A DNA stretch of 64,000 nucleotides from JAFGVL01 sp963663245 (lineage in GTDB: Bacteria; Bacteroidota; Bacteroidia; Bacteroidales; Paludibacteraceae): contig OY760143.1 of assembly GCA_963663245.1 (NCBI GenBank), forward strand, positions 2,294,001 to 2,358,000, given 5' to 3'. This document shows positions 55,701 through 63,970 of this stretch, in pieces. The translations under genes and the position numbers were made by a program. The first letter of the stretch is position 1. Each line of letters begins with the position of its first letter. The notes under the pieces were generated by a model. The model was not told the DNA's origin, searched no databases, and saw only the letters and a list, made by a program, of their open reading frames with translations.

Positions 55701-56168
55701 TTTATTATCATATGTCACATACGGGTCATTCATATCTACCCAGTAGCCCATTTTTGAAGTAAGGTCTTCCCATTCTTTAGTGTACTTCATCACATCAGTA
55801 CGACAGGCGGCATTGTACTCATCAACCGATATTTTTTTTCCAATATCTTCTTTCGTAATATTCAATGATTTTTCTACACCTAGCTCAACAGGCAAACCAT
55901 GTGTATCCCAACCTGCTTTTCTGTTTACCTGAAAACCTTTCATAGTTTTATATCGACAGAAAATATCTTTAATGGTACGGGCAATAACGTGGTGAATACC
56001 AGGCATGCCATTAGCAGAAGGAGGGCCTTCATAAAACACAAAAGAGGGTGCCCCTTCTCGGGTTTGTATACTTTTTTCAAACAAAGCTTTCTCATCCCAC
56101 TCTTTCAACACTTCTTTGTTGACATCTGACAAATTAAGACCTTGATATTCAGGAAATTTTTTACTCAT
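52728..56168 (-). CDS. ileS: Isoleucine-tRNA ligase
   Basis: A 1146-residue class I synthetase. The HIGH-type motif is GMPGIHHVIAR (about residue 55) and the KMSKR motif is NGNKMSKRLGNG (about residue 690). Between them lies the editing (CP1) domain (AWTTTPWTLPSNTALCVGP and GTGIVHIAPTFGVDD). The anticodon-binding domain and a long C-terminal extension follow (LARELINRIQNIRKSSGFEI). The size over 1000 places it in the longer, eukaryote/type-2-like IleRS group that is often mupirocin-tolerant; that grouping is an inference from length and motifs. It has an exact consensus promoter. Confidence 0.97.
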   Translation of the reverse strand: MSKKFPEYQGLNLSDVNKEVLKEWDEKALFEKSIQTREGAPSFVFYEGPPSANGMPGIHHVIARTIKDIFCRYKTMKGFQVNRKAGWDTHGLPVELGVEKSLNITKEDIGKKISVDEYNAACRTDVMKYTKEWEDLTSKMGYWVDMNDPYVTYDNKFIETLWWLLKQLYNKDLLYKGYTIQPYSPAAGTGLSSHELNQPGCYKDVKDTTCVAQFKAENSALGKLNLSAWGDAYFLAWTTTPWTLPSNTALCVGPNIEYVAVQTYNPYTSKKQTIIMAKALLNSLFSEKASELQLEDYKEGDKLIPFNVVAEYKGSDIEGLAYEQLIPWVNPGEGAFKVITGDFVTTEDGTGIVHIAPTFGVDDDRVAKAHGVPPLMLTDVDGNQRPMVDMTGKFYLLDDLDTDFVSKNIKVDIYKEFSGRFVKNAFDKNLTDKDPSLDVDICVMLKLNNQAFKIEKHTHNYPHCWRTDKPVLYYPLDSWFIKSTAVRDKMIELNNDINWKPASTGAGRFGKWLENLNDWNLSRSRYWGTPLPIWRTEDGTEELCVGSIEELMQEIEKAVAAGLMKENPYNKFVVGDYSPENYAHQNIDLHRPYVDNIILLSPKGVAMKRELDLIDVWFDSGAMPYAQLHYPFENKEKIDSGSNFPADFISEGVDQTRGWFFTLHAISTMVKESPAFKSVISTGLVLDKNGNKMSKRLGNGIDPFLTIEKYGSDPLRWYMTTNASPWDNLKFDVEGVEEVRRKYFGTLYNTYSFFALYANVDKFDFSQPEVSLDKRQEIDRWIISLLNTLTKKVDNAYNDYEPTRAGRAIADFVNDNLSNWYVRLNRKRFWGGEMNEDKLAAYQTLYTCLETVSRLMAPIAPFYADKLFLDLNNATNKDASESVHLANFPLCDETVVDSALEERMQLAQDISSMTLALRKKVNIKVRQPLQSIMIPVLEEKHKSYIQQVQDIILSEVNVKEINFVDDSAGVLVKRIKPDFKKLGPKCGKNMKQVAAQIQAFTQEQITAFDKSGVHVFSIDGQSIKIAIEDVEVISEDIPGWLVSNEGSLTVALDITISEELQKEGLARELINRIQNIRKSSGFEIIDRINVQVLKSPQLDNVIKDFSAYIATQVLANDIVLVDALDSPTILDFEDYNVNISVRKLEV

Positions 56169-56212
56169 AACTTGGTATGATGATATAGTTAGTTTATTTT
56201 CTACAAAGCGTG

Positions 56213-56243
56213 CAAAATTAAGATTAAAAATCTACTTTTCAAA
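56213..56243 (-). promoter_or_regulatory. Consensus promoter of ileS
   Basis: Minus strand TTTG (56243-56240), 19-base spacer, TAATTTTG (56220-56213): exact match to TTTG-N19-TAnnTTTG, about 45 bases before the ATG. No T-box-like leader is present. Confidence 0.85.
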
Positions 56244-56349
56244 GTTTATAATAAGGTCACTAAAATGCCTCTAATCGAGGGATTAAAAAAAAAGATTTCG
56301 ATGTCAACTATTTTTCTTTCAAAAAAATATAAATTTGGTCTAAGTATTG

Positions 56350-56357
56350 TATATTTG
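56350..56357 (+). promoter_or_regulatory. Candidate -7 element of the small secreted gene
   Basis: TATATTTG, exact TAnnTTTG, 43 bases before ATG 56400. Since it lies inside the longer in-frame ORF from 56265, it supports the later start. Confidence 0.45.
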
Positions 56358-56399
56358 TCATCGCAAAAAGCAAAACAATTTATTAAAAAATCAAACATT

Positions 56400-57002
56400 A
56401 TGAAATCTATTAAATTTCTTATCAGCTTTACTTTGTTAGCATTTGGACTAAGTCTATTTGCTCAGGATGTAGTTATTGACGAAAATTTTCAATCTTTTGA
56501 AAAAAATGGATGGAGAACAGATACTGTTCCTTGTAACAAATTAAAAACAGATTCAAAAGCTAATTTTAAAGTAAAAAAGACCTATGGAAAAACAGAAGTA
56601 GAGTATAAGTTTATGCGTGCTTCAGTAACTCCAGATTGTGAATCTAAAAAAACACCGATGGCTTCTGGCGTAACCAAAGGCTATGTTGAAATAAACAAGA
56701 AAAATGCTGAACTTGTTATTTCTGAAGTGGACTATATTTCCACAATTGAAATTGCAGCTTCTGCAACAGGAGATGTTCGTGGATATGCATTAATGAAATC
56801 TATTGATGGTGGTGCTTGGATAAAAGTAGGAGAATATATTGGATCTAAAGCTGAAGGTTTTGATTCTCAATATGGTTTCACCAACAAAATCACCATTAAT
56901 GCTGAAAAAGTTTCATTAAAATTTGTGGCTACCATGTGTGGTAAAGACGAACAAGCTTTACAAACATTCCGCATTCACAACATTAAAGCTCTAGGAAAAT
57001 AA
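56400..57002 (+). CDS. Small secreted protein of unknown function
   Basis: A 200-residue secreted protein. ATG 56400 gives a clean signal peptide (SIKFLISFTLLAFGLSLFAQ); the longer frame from 56265 has no signal and precedes the promoter. The mature part is a beta-rich domain beginning VIDENFQSFEKNGWRTD, a pattern seen at the start of some secreted polysaccharide-lyase-associated or adhesion modules, with Cys residues (VPCNKL, TPDCES, ATMCGK) that could form disulfides. It ends FRIHNIKALGK without a sorting domain. No enzyme motif was found. Its own promoter and strong terminator make it monocistronic. Confidence 0.7.
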   Translation: MKSIKFLISFTLLAFGLSLFAQDVVIDENFQSFEKNGWRTDTVPCNKLKTDSKANFKVKKTYGKTEVEYKFMRASVTPDCESKKTPMASGVTKGYVEINKKNAELVISEVDYISTIEIAASATGDVRGYALMKSIDGGAWIKVGEYIGSKAEGFDSQYGFTNKITINAEKVSLKFVATMCGKDEQALQTFRIHNIKALGK

Positions 57003-57017
57003 AAAATATTCATATTT

Positions 57018-57052
57018 AAAAACGCCTTGTAGTCACACAAGGCGTTTTTTTT
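57018..57052 (+). terminator. Terminator of the small secreted gene
   Basis: AAAACGCCTTGT, loop AGTCAC, ACAAGGCGTTTTTTTT: strong perfect stem with T run, about 17 bases after the stop. Confidence 0.93.
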
Positions 57053-57177
57053 ATCTATTTCTAAAATGTTAAAATCCTAAAACTTATATAGAAATATGAT
57101 AAATTTTAGCAACTTTAAAACCTTGATTCTAAGAACTAGATTCTATAGATGAATGGAGAACACAAATACCTGCTTTT

Positions 57178-58110
57178 ATGATGCTTGCTGAAGGAACACA
57201 TTTTTTTAAATTTTTATCAGCTAAGTTTTTCCACTCCTACACCTATAGTATTTTTATAGATTCATTGACTCTGTTCAATGAATTGTGGTTATATCTGTTT
57301 GCAGGAATAGTACTTACAGCACTTTTTCAAGCATTTATAAACAAAAATAAATTGAGCGATTGGGTAAAGTCTCATTCGCATATTTCTATCATTGGTGCAG
57401 CAATTTTCGGTGTTATTTCCCCCTTAGGGACATATGTATGTATCCCTATGGCAGGAAGCTTATTTCGTAGAGGCACCCCTCTTGCTCCATTAATGGCTTT
57501 TATTGTTGCATCGCCTATACTAAACCCAACCATTTTTATGTTAACGGTTGGTGCCTTTGGATATGAATTAGCTATTTTACGATTACTCTCAGGCATTTTA
57601 TTAGGAGTTGCTGCTGGTTATACATTTCTTATTCTAGGAAATAGAACTGGGAAAGTGGCTGAAATAAATAATAAAACAAAAAATAAATTATTTACTATAG
57701 AAAGTAGCTATTGGAAAAAGTTCTTAAAAGAGATTAAGGGCTCTTCAATTTACATGTCGAAATATTTCTCTATAGCGATAATAATTGCAGCTGCCATTAA
57801 GAATTTGGTATCTGCAGAACAAGTAGAATGGATGTTAGGATATGGGTCTTTTGTATCTGTAGTATTTGCTACAGGAGCAGGGATTCCTCTTTATTCTTGT
57901 GGTGGAGCCGCTATTCCAGTTTTACAACAACTTGCTGATTTGGGTATGACAAAAGGAGCGGTATTAGCTTTCTTTATTTCAGGCCCATCAACGCGTATAT
58001 CAAACTTCGTAATTCTAAAATCTATCTTTAACTGGCGCATACTATCTATATGTCTCAGTATTGTACTGATAGGTTCTATACTACTTGGTTATATATATAA
58101 TATTGTATAA
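57178..58110 (+). CDS. Permease of the DUF318/ArsP-like family
   Basis: A 310-residue inner-membrane protein with about eight helices in two related halves. Each half has a characteristic loop: GSLFRRGTPLAPLMAFIVAS, then PILNPTIFMLTVGAFG, and GIPLYSCGGAAIPVLQQLAD, then ISGPSTRISNFVIL. Relatives of this family move organoarsenicals or metals outward, but specificity varies. The Cys in PLYSCGGAA is a candidate ligand. Starts with two ATG codons; 26 bases separate it from the DUF362 gene, so the two may be co-expressed. Confidence 0.85.
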   Translation: MMLAEGTHFFKFLSAKFFHSYTYSIFIDSLTLFNELWLYLFAGIVLTALFQAFINKNKLSDWVKSHSHISIIGAAIFGVISPLGTYVCIPMAGSLFRRGTPLAPLMAFIVASPILNPTIFMLTVGAFGYELAILRLLSGILLGVAAGYTFLILGNRTGKVAEINNKTKNKLFTIESSYWKKFLKEIKGSSIYMSKYFSIAIIIAAAIKNLVSAEQVEWMLGYGSFVSVVFATGAGIPLYSCGGAAIPVLQQLADLGMTKGAVLAFFISGPSTRISNFVILKSIFNWRILSICLSIVLIGSILLGYIYNIV

Positions 58111-58136
58111 ATACCTCAACCCAAATATACCAAATT

Positions 58137-60350
58137 ATGAAAAAGTTTTTCACAAAAGCCAAATCGCTACAATGGACGCTTGTAGCTATTACTTTAGTCA
58201 CCTTAGTAGCAATTGACATGGCTTTTCACAATACAGAAACAGTTGTTGCAGGCTCATTTAGAGCTGACAATTTATTAAATGGCACTCCTGCTCCCGCAAC
58301 ATCTGTAGCTGTAATTGCCTCAGACAATGTAGCACTTGCTAGCCCAACGGCAGTTACGAATGCAGCAATCACTTTTGCACAAGTTGAAGACATGGTTCAA
58401 CAGGCCATAAATATGGTAGGTGGCATTACAGCTTATGTACAAAGTGGAGATACGGTAATTATTAAACCTAATATTGTTGATGCGGAAAACTCTGGGAATG
58501 GTGAAAACACAGACGTACGTGTAGTAAAAGCCATTATCAGAATGATATACAATGAGTATGGAAATGCTTGTAAAATATACATTGGTGAAGGTTCAGCAAG
58601 AGACATTGCTACTTTTGGAGGTGTCTTATGGGACAACACTTTATATGCAGAATCATTGCTTAGCGCAGACCCTGATTTAGCAGGAATTAATTTTGAATTA
58701 TTAGACTTAAACGATGGTACTACAGGAACGGACTGCGTACATGCTGATGCTCCTTATGATTTAGCAGTGGATCAAGGTGGTGCTTACTGGATACATAAAT
58801 ATTTAGTGTCACCTAATGTAAAGTTCATTAATGTTCCTGTGTTAAAAATGCACCAACCAGGAATTACTAATGCTCTTAAAAATCAAATTGGAATTGCCGC
58901 TGGAGCATACTACGGGTATAATAAAATGGCTGGTGGTATTGGTGGTAATGAGCTTATTCACCATGGGCAGTTTATTGATACATACAATTATAAAACTTGG
59001 CAAGACGAAGAAATTATTGACTTATGTAGTTGTATAGATAAATTTGATTTAAACGTTGTTGATGCTATTTGGTGTTTAGAAACGCAAAAAACGTGCACTA
59101 GTGGCTGTGGAAATCAAGTTCGATTAAACACTATTATTGCAGGAGCTGACCCAGTAGCAGTAGATCATGTTTGTTTAAAAATGATAGGAAGCAACCCTGA
59201 TGACATTGTAACACAAACCTTAAGTGCCAAAATTGGTTTAGGAACAAACGATGCTGACAGCATTACCATACTTGGAGAAAATATTTCTCGTTATACTTAT
59301 CGTTTTGACAGAAGTGGCAGTTTACATTCTGAATACGGACAAGGAAACAGAACATGGTTAATTTCAGACCCATTCACTTATATAAACATGGCAACTGAAT
59401 ATTTAGCTAGTGAGGCTACTTTAAGTCCATCAAATGGAGATGCAGATTGGTCCATTCCCTACTACTTTTTTGATGACAGAATTGACTTAAACAGCTTCCA
59501 CAACAACCCTGGAACTGTTGTCACTTACGCTTTTACTAGTGTATATTCTCCTGCCGATTTAAGCAATAAAGAGCTTTGGATAAATTCTGAAGAAGACATT
59601 ATTATTTATTTAAATGGAGTAGAAGTTTATAGTTACGCTGGCTCACGACCTAATGCTGAAATAGTTATAGCAACACAAAATATTAACTTAGTTGAAGGAG
59701 AAAATAGTTTATTAGTAAAAACATATAACTCAACTGGTTGTTATGATTTCTCAATTAATATTGTTGAGCCAGGAACTGATGGTAACCGTGTAGATGGATT
59801 AGAATTTTATATTAAAAACTACAACGAACCGGCAGAAGTAAATCCAAATGCTACATTAAACACCCCAAGTAATAACACTCAATCTGTTGAATTAACAAAC
59901 GCTATCGTTAATATAGTGTACTCTTGGTCTGGTGGAACTACAGATGTAACTGTAGCAGGATTACCTACAGGTGTAACTGCAGTTAAAGATATGGGAGCTA
60001 AAACTGTTACTATTAGCGGCACACCTTCTGCTGTAGGCACAAGTAACTATACTATTACTACTATTGGTGGTGTTGGTGGCCCAATTATTTCAGGTGGCAG
60101 CATAACATGCATGGTATGTGCAAGCCTTGCTACCTTAAATATTACAGGACTGACTCCAGCAGGCAATTACCGCTTAGCACTATTTGATGCTACAGGAACA
60201 ACTGAGATTAAAACACTTACTACAGGTAACTTTACCGCAGGCGATAGTAAATTTATGTTTAGCAGAAGTGGAATTGCAGCTGGCACTTATACCTTTAAAC
60301 TTTTAAATGGAGTCACTATTATTAATTCAGGAACAGTAGTATTACCATAA
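58137..60350 (+). CDS. Membrane-anchored or exported DUF362 protein with Ig-like tail
   Basis: A 737-residue protein. Residues about 13-30 form a hydrophobic signal or anchor (WTLVAITLVTLVAIDMAF). About 95-390 match DUF362 (SGDTVIIKPNIVDAEN, KIYIGEGSARDIATFG, FINVPVLKMHQPGITNALKN, AGADPVAVDHVCLKMIG). Two Cys-rich spots (LCSCIDKFD and TCTSGCGNQ) occur, but no ferredoxin [4Fe-4S] domain follows as in many relatives. About 430-560 hold a lectin-like sandwich (WINSEEDIIIYLNGVEVY) and the tail (about 575-737) has Ig-like repeats (GLPTGVTAVKDMGAKTVTIS). Unknown function. Linked to the permease upstream. Confidence 0.78.
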   Translation: MKKFFTKAKSLQWTLVAITLVTLVAIDMAFHNTETVVAGSFRADNLLNGTPAPATSVAVIASDNVALASPTAVTNAAITFAQVEDMVQQAINMVGGITAYVQSGDTVIIKPNIVDAENSGNGENTDVRVVKAIIRMIYNEYGNACKIYIGEGSARDIATFGGVLWDNTLYAESLLSADPDLAGINFELLDLNDGTTGTDCVHADAPYDLAVDQGGAYWIHKYLVSPNVKFINVPVLKMHQPGITNALKNQIGIAAGAYYGYNKMAGGIGGNELIHHGQFIDTYNYKTWQDEEIIDLCSCIDKFDLNVVDAIWCLETQKTCTSGCGNQVRLNTIIAGADPVAVDHVCLKMIGSNPDDIVTQTLSAKIGLGTNDADSITILGENISRYTYRFDRSGSLHSEYGQGNRTWLISDPFTYINMATEYLASEATLSPSNGDADWSIPYYFFDDRIDLNSFHNNPGTVVTYAFTSVYSPADLSNKELWINSEEDIIIYLNGVEVYSYAGSRPNAEIVIATQNINLVEGENSLLVKTYNSTGCYDFSINIVEPGTDGNRVDGLEFYIKNYNEPAEVNPNATLNTPSNNTQSVELTNAIVNIVYSWSGGTTDVTVAGLPTGVTAVKDMGAKTVTISGTPSAVGTSNYTITTIGGVGGPIISGGSITCMVCASLATLNITGLTPAGNYRLALFDATGTTEIKTLTTGNFTAGDSKFMFSRSGIAAGTYTFKLLNGVTIINSGTVVLP

Positions 60351-60368
60351 ATGGCATACATATTTCAT

Positions 60369-60400
60369 AAAAAAGCCACTGTTTAACAGTGGCTTTTTTT
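60369..60400. terminator. Bidirectional terminator between DUF362 gene and AI-2E-family gene
   Basis: AAAAAAGCCACTG, loop TTTAA, CAGTGGCTTTTTTT: perfect hairpin serving both convergent genes. Confidence 0.93.
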
Positions 60401-61571
60401 ATTTCTTAATTGTTGTTTTTGGTTTCGAAAGTTTCTTCTTTACAGCTGTCTTTCTTACAGTTTTTGGTTTAGATGATGACTCAAATAACAACTCATCTCC
60501 TAACACAAAGCGTTTATAATAAGAAACAATTATCGTTGTCATTGGTAAAGCTATAATCATACCTGCTACACCCAGCAAAGCACCCCACACAGACAGTGAG
60601 AGTAAAATTACAGCTGGATTCATCCCCATTGCTTTACCCATAATTTTTGGTATTAACACTAAATCTTCAAATGACTGAATAACAACAAATATGATAGTAA
60701 TTATCAATATAACTATCCAATAATTTTGACCTGTATCTATAGATTTTAACAATGCAAAGAATAATACAGGAGGGATCATTATTACTTTTAAATAAGGTAC
60801 CATCGTTAATGCTCCAATCATTAAACCTAATAATAGACCCAAAGGTAAATTAATCACTTCAAAACCAATTGCAAAAAGGACACCTACAATTGAAGCAATA
60901 GCAGCTTGACCTCGAAAATATTTATTCATACCAAGTTCTAAGTCTTGTGTCATCTGAGAAATACGTCCGCGAAACTTTGTTGGAACAAATTCTTTCCAAC
61001 CACTAGTAATTTTATCATAATCAACTAAAATAAATACGGTGTATAAAAATATTATTATTAGCACAAACATATTTAGAATAACATTGATAGAACCAGAGAC
61101 TAATGACCATAATTGAGGGATAACTTTATCCACACCTTGTGATAAAGTTTCTGGATTTAATAACTTCTCAATATCTATCTTACTAATCCAGTCTGTCAAA
61201 AAACTTTTAATTTCATCTGGCAGAAAAGAAACAGAATGTATATGATGAATGTACTGCTCAACCAAGCCACTAGTGCGAAGAATTTCTGCAACTACGGGAG
61301 GCACAATTAACAATAAAGCCCCTACAACAATAATTGTAATTGTAGTTAATGCCAACACAATAGAAATAACTCTATTTCTAATTTTCAGTTTACTCTGAAA
61401 CAAGCCTACAATTGGGTGAATCATATAAGCCAACAACCAAGCAACCAAGAATGGCAACAACACTGCACTAAGCTTATTTACTAACAAATACAACCCAATA
61501 GCGACTAACAAACCTATAACAATTCGTACTACGCGATCAAAGGTGAATGGTTTTTCGTATGATGAATTCAT
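60399..61571 (-). CDS. AI-2E-family (PerM-type) transporter
   Basis: A 390-residue inner-membrane protein with about eight predicted helices. Helix pairs near 15-60 (LLVAIGLYLLVNKLSAVLLP) precede a long soluble loop (about 95-155), then further helices. Conserved family pieces include PFLVAWLLAYMIHPI, LGLMIGALTMVPYLKVIMIP and PKIMGKAMGMNPAVILLSL, then a Lys-rich tail (AVKKKLSKPKTTIKK). Family members have been linked to AI-2 export or, in other cases, Na+/H+ exchange, so the substrate is open. Its stop lies at the terminator shared with the DUF362 gene. Confidence 0.9.
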   Translation of the reverse strand: MNSSYEKPFTFDRVVRIVIGLLVAIGLYLLVNKLSAVLLPFLVAWLLAYMIHPIVGLFQSKLKIRNRVISIVLALTTITIIVVGALLLIVPPVVAEILRTSGLVEQYIHHIHSVSFLPDEIKSFLTDWISKIDIEKLLNPETLSQGVDKVIPQLWSLVSGSINVILNMFVLIIIFLYTVFILVDYDKITSGWKEFVPTKFRGRISQMTQDLELGMNKYFRGQAAIASIVGVLFAIGFEVINLPLGLLLGLMIGALTMVPYLKVIMIPPVLFFALLKSIDTGQNYWIVILIITIIFVVIQSFEDLVLIPKIMGKAMGMNPAVILLSLSVWGALLGVAGMIIALPMTTIIVSYYKRFVLGDELLFESSSKPKTVRKTAVKKKLSKPKTTIKK

Positions 61572-61631
61572 AACTATTTACTATTTGCAAATTACAATTA
61601 GATTAATTTTCTTATTTTTACATGCCTTATA

Positions 61632-61639
61632 CAAAGGTA
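61632..61639 (-). promoter_or_regulatory. Candidate -7 element of the AI-2E-family gene
   Basis: TACCTTTG on the minus strand, exact TAnnTTTG, about 60 bases before the start; a TTTG lies 15 bases upstream rather than 19. Confidence 0.4.
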
Positions 61640-61677
61640 ATAAAATACATTGCTCAAAAAAGGAAACCAATTACAAT

Positions 61678-62367
61678 ATGACAAAAGAAGTTTTTATTGC
61701 TCTCATTCAGAAAGATATAAGAGAGCTAGATATGATTACACAAGGCTTATATGAAACCGAAATTCTATCTCCCACGATTCTAAAATTAGCATCTTCAAAA
61801 GCTCAAGAAGTAGTAGATAATTTACAAAATTTATCAGACATAAAACCTGTAGAAGCTCCTACTCCCATAAAAGAAATTATAGAAATTGCCCCCCCTGTAC
61901 TCGTCGAGGAAAAAAAAGTTATTAAAGAAATCCCAGAAAAAGAAATAACTATTAAGGAAGAAATTGCTATTATAGAAGAAGTTATCGAAACTCCTACTCT
62001 TGAAATAGAAGAAGAAAAAAAAACAATAGCTGCTCCTGAACAAAAATCTACAGAGAAGGTTATAATAACGAAAACTGAAACAAAAATCGAAGGCGTTTCA
62101 AAAGCTAAAGGAGACAGTTTCGCAAGCACACTTGCAAATAAAAAAATAACTGATTTAAAACAAGCAATTAATATTGCTGACCGTTTTCGTTTTCAACGAG
62201 AAATATTCTCAAACGATGCCGAGAAGATGAACCAAGCATTGAGTTCTTTAAATAGTTTAAATACTTTCGAAGAAGCAGAAAACTATTTAAAAGACATTGT
62301 TGATTGGAAAAAAGAAAATGAAACAATAGAAGATTTTATGATTCTTGTAAAAAGACTTTTTGTTTAA
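61678..62367 (+). CDS. Glu-rich protein with conserved C-terminal helical domain
   Basis: A 229-residue protein. ATG 61678 (MTKEVFIALIQKDIREL) is chosen over the frame start 61543, which overlaps the divergent gene and carries no recognisable sequence. An N-terminal helical pair (about 1-50) is followed by a low-complexity acidic stretch (about 55-140, repeated EIxEE, EEKKxI, IEEVIE) and then a conserved helical end (FASTLANKKITDLKQAINIA, DRFRFQREIFSNDAEKMNQA). The last part resembles an unnamed domain I know from Bacteroidota proteins near rsmI. It shares one base with the rsmI start (TAATG), so it is translationally coupled. Function unknown. Confidence 0.75.
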   Translation: MTKEVFIALIQKDIRELDMITQGLYETEILSPTILKLASSKAQEVVDNLQNLSDIKPVEAPTPIKEIIEIAPPVLVEEKKVIKEIPEKEITIKEEIAIIEEVIETPTLEIEEEKKTIAAPEQKSTEKVIITKTETKIEGVSKAKGDSFASTLANKKITDLKQAINIADRFRFQREIFSNDAEKMNQALSSLNSLNTFEEAENYLKDIVDWKKENETIEDFMILVKRLFV

Positions 62368-63041
62368 TGAGCAAGTTAATTGTAGTTCCAACACCTATTG
62401 GGAACCTAGAAGATATGAGTTTTCGAGCAATAAGAATGCTCAAAGAGGCTGACCTCATTCTCGCTGAAGATACTCGTACAACAGGATTTCTTTTGAAATA
62501 TTACGAAATAAATACTCATATGTTATCGCATCATAAGTTCAACGAACACAAAACGGTAGATAACATTGTTAGTAGAATTAAAGGGGGGCAAAACATTGCT
62601 TTAGTTTCTGATGCTGGAACACCAGCAATTTCTGACCCTGGATTTTTACTAGTTAGAGCTTGTTCTGAAAATAATGTTGAAGTTGAATGTTTGCCAGGTG
62701 CTACAGCTTTTGTTCCTGCCTTAGTAAATTCAGGATTACCAAATGACCGATTCTGCTTTGAAGGATTCTTACCTGTAAAAAAGGGGCGTCAAACACGTTT
62801 AAAAGAACTAGCAACTGAGAAACGCACAATAATACTATACGAATCCCCGTTTCGTTTAATAAAGACCCTAACTCAACTTAGCGAGTTCTTTGGTTCTGAG
62901 AGAAAAGCCTCCGTTTCTAGAGAAATATCTAAGAAATTTGAAGAAACAAGACGAGAAACACTAGAAAATCTAATTAAATCATACTCTGAACAGCCAGCAA
63001 AGGGAGAAATTGTTATAATTGTTGCAGGAGTTGATAATTAA
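62367..63041 (+). CDS. rsmI: 16S rRNA (cytidine-1402-2'-O)-methyltransferase
   Basis: A 224-residue SAM-dependent methyltransferase that modifies C1402 in the 30S decoding centre. Conserved pieces are VPTPIGNLEDMSFRAIRML, LAEDTRTTGFLLKYY, ALVSDAGTPAISDPGFLLV, CLPGATAFVPALVNSGLPN, FEGFLPVKKGRQ and ILYESPFRL, in the usual tetrapyrrole-methylase-like fold. Slightly short of E. coli RsmI (286), lacking the C-terminal extension, as in other Bacteroidota. Confidence 0.97.
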   Translation: MSKLIVVPTPIGNLEDMSFRAIRMLKEADLILAEDTRTTGFLLKYYEINTHMLSHHKFNEHKTVDNIVSRIKGGQNIALVSDAGTPAISDPGFLLVRACSENNVEVECLPGATAFVPALVNSGLPNDRFCFEGFLPVKKGRQTRLKELATEKRTIILYESPFRLIKTLTQLSEFFGSERKASVSREISKKFEETRRETLENLIKSYSEQPAKGEIVIIVAGVDN

Positions 63042-63052
63042 CATTATTTTTG
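63022..63052 (+). promoter_or_regulatory. Promoter of the coiled-coil lipoprotein gene
   Basis: TTG at 63022-63024, 20-base spacer, TATTTTTG at 63045-63052. The -33 part lies within the last codons of rsmI. Predicted leader about 45 bases. Confidence 0.6.
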
Positions 63053-63103
63053 TCTCACACCGAGAATATATAAAATCTCTTAAAAACGCTAAAACCAATC
63101 ATC

Positions 63104-63970
63104 ATGAAAAAGCTTATTTTTATAGCATCTCTTTTAATCCTTATTTCTTCTTGTGTAAAAAACTCTAAAGAATATAAAGATTTAAAAGCAGAAAAAGATT
63201 CGTTATCTGCAATGAATTCAAAAAAGACAACAGAAGTTGAGAATTATTTAAAACGCATTAACGAAATAGCAGATAATTTTGACAAACTTAAAGCTGCAGA
63301 ACAATATGTAAATACAGATGCTAACAGTGAAAAGCTATCTAAAGAAGCTGTTGAGAGAATCACTGAAAACATTCAATTGATGACTGACATTCTTCAAAAG
63401 AATAAAGAAGAGATTGCTAAATTAGAAGAAAAGCTTAAACGTTCAAATGGCTCAAACTCTCAATTAAAGAAAGTCATAGATAGGCTTAACTCTACATTAC
63501 AAGATAGATCATTAGCAATGGATTCACTTAAAATTGAACTTGCATATAAAGATGAAAAACTATTTCAACTTGGACAAGAAGTTGGTGTTTTATCACAATC
63601 AAACAACATTTTATCAAAAGATAATCAAAGCAAAACGGACAAAATTAAACGACAAGAAGAGTTAATGCACACTGCTTGGTATGTATTTGGATCAAAAAGA
63701 GAACTTAAATCACAAAAAATACTTACTAAAACTGGGATCTTTAGTCGTACGCAAATTTTACAAACAGATTTCAACAAAGATTATTTTGTAAAAATAGATA
63801 CTCGTTCAACTACAACAATTCCATTGTATAGTAAAAAAGCAAAAGTACTAACTAACCACCCAATGAAATCATACACTATAACTACAGAAAATGGGACTAA
63901 AGTTATTCATATCAAAAACTATGTTGAATTTTGGAGTGTCTCAAGATACCTAGTTGTACAAGTTGACTAA
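63104..63970 (+). CDS. Coiled-coil lipoprotein with C-terminal beta domain
   Basis: A 288-residue lipoprotein. The signal MKKLIFIASLLILISSC gives lipobox ISSC. A charged coiled coil extends over about 20-185 (EEIAKLEEKLKRSNGSNSQL and similar heptads). The last about 95 residues form a beta domain (TAWYVFGSKRELKSQKIL, FNKDYFVKID, KAKVLTNHPMKSYTI, FWSVSRYLVVQV), a pattern I recall from other Bacteroidota lipoproteins without a name. The rod-plus-head shape suggests a structural envelope role. The stop is at 63970, so the gene is complete. Confidence 0.8.
   Translation: MKKLIFIASLLILISSCVKNSKEYKDLKAEKDSLSAMNSKKTTEVENYLKRINEIADNFDKLKAAEQYVNTDANSEKLSKEAVERITENIQLMTDILQKNKEEIAKLEEKLKRSNGSNSQLKKVIDRLNSTLQDRSLAMDSLKIELAYKDEKLFQLGQEVGVLSQSNNILSKDNQSKTDKIKRQEELMHTAWYVFGSKRELKSQKILTKTGIFSRTQILQTDFNKDYFVKIDTRSTTTIPLYSKKAKVLTNHPMKSYTITTENGTKVIHIKNYVEFWSVSRYLVVQVD

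Noticed and set aside
56265..56399. Longer start of the small secreted gene
   Set aside because: A -7 promoter element lies inside it and the later ATG gives the signal peptide.
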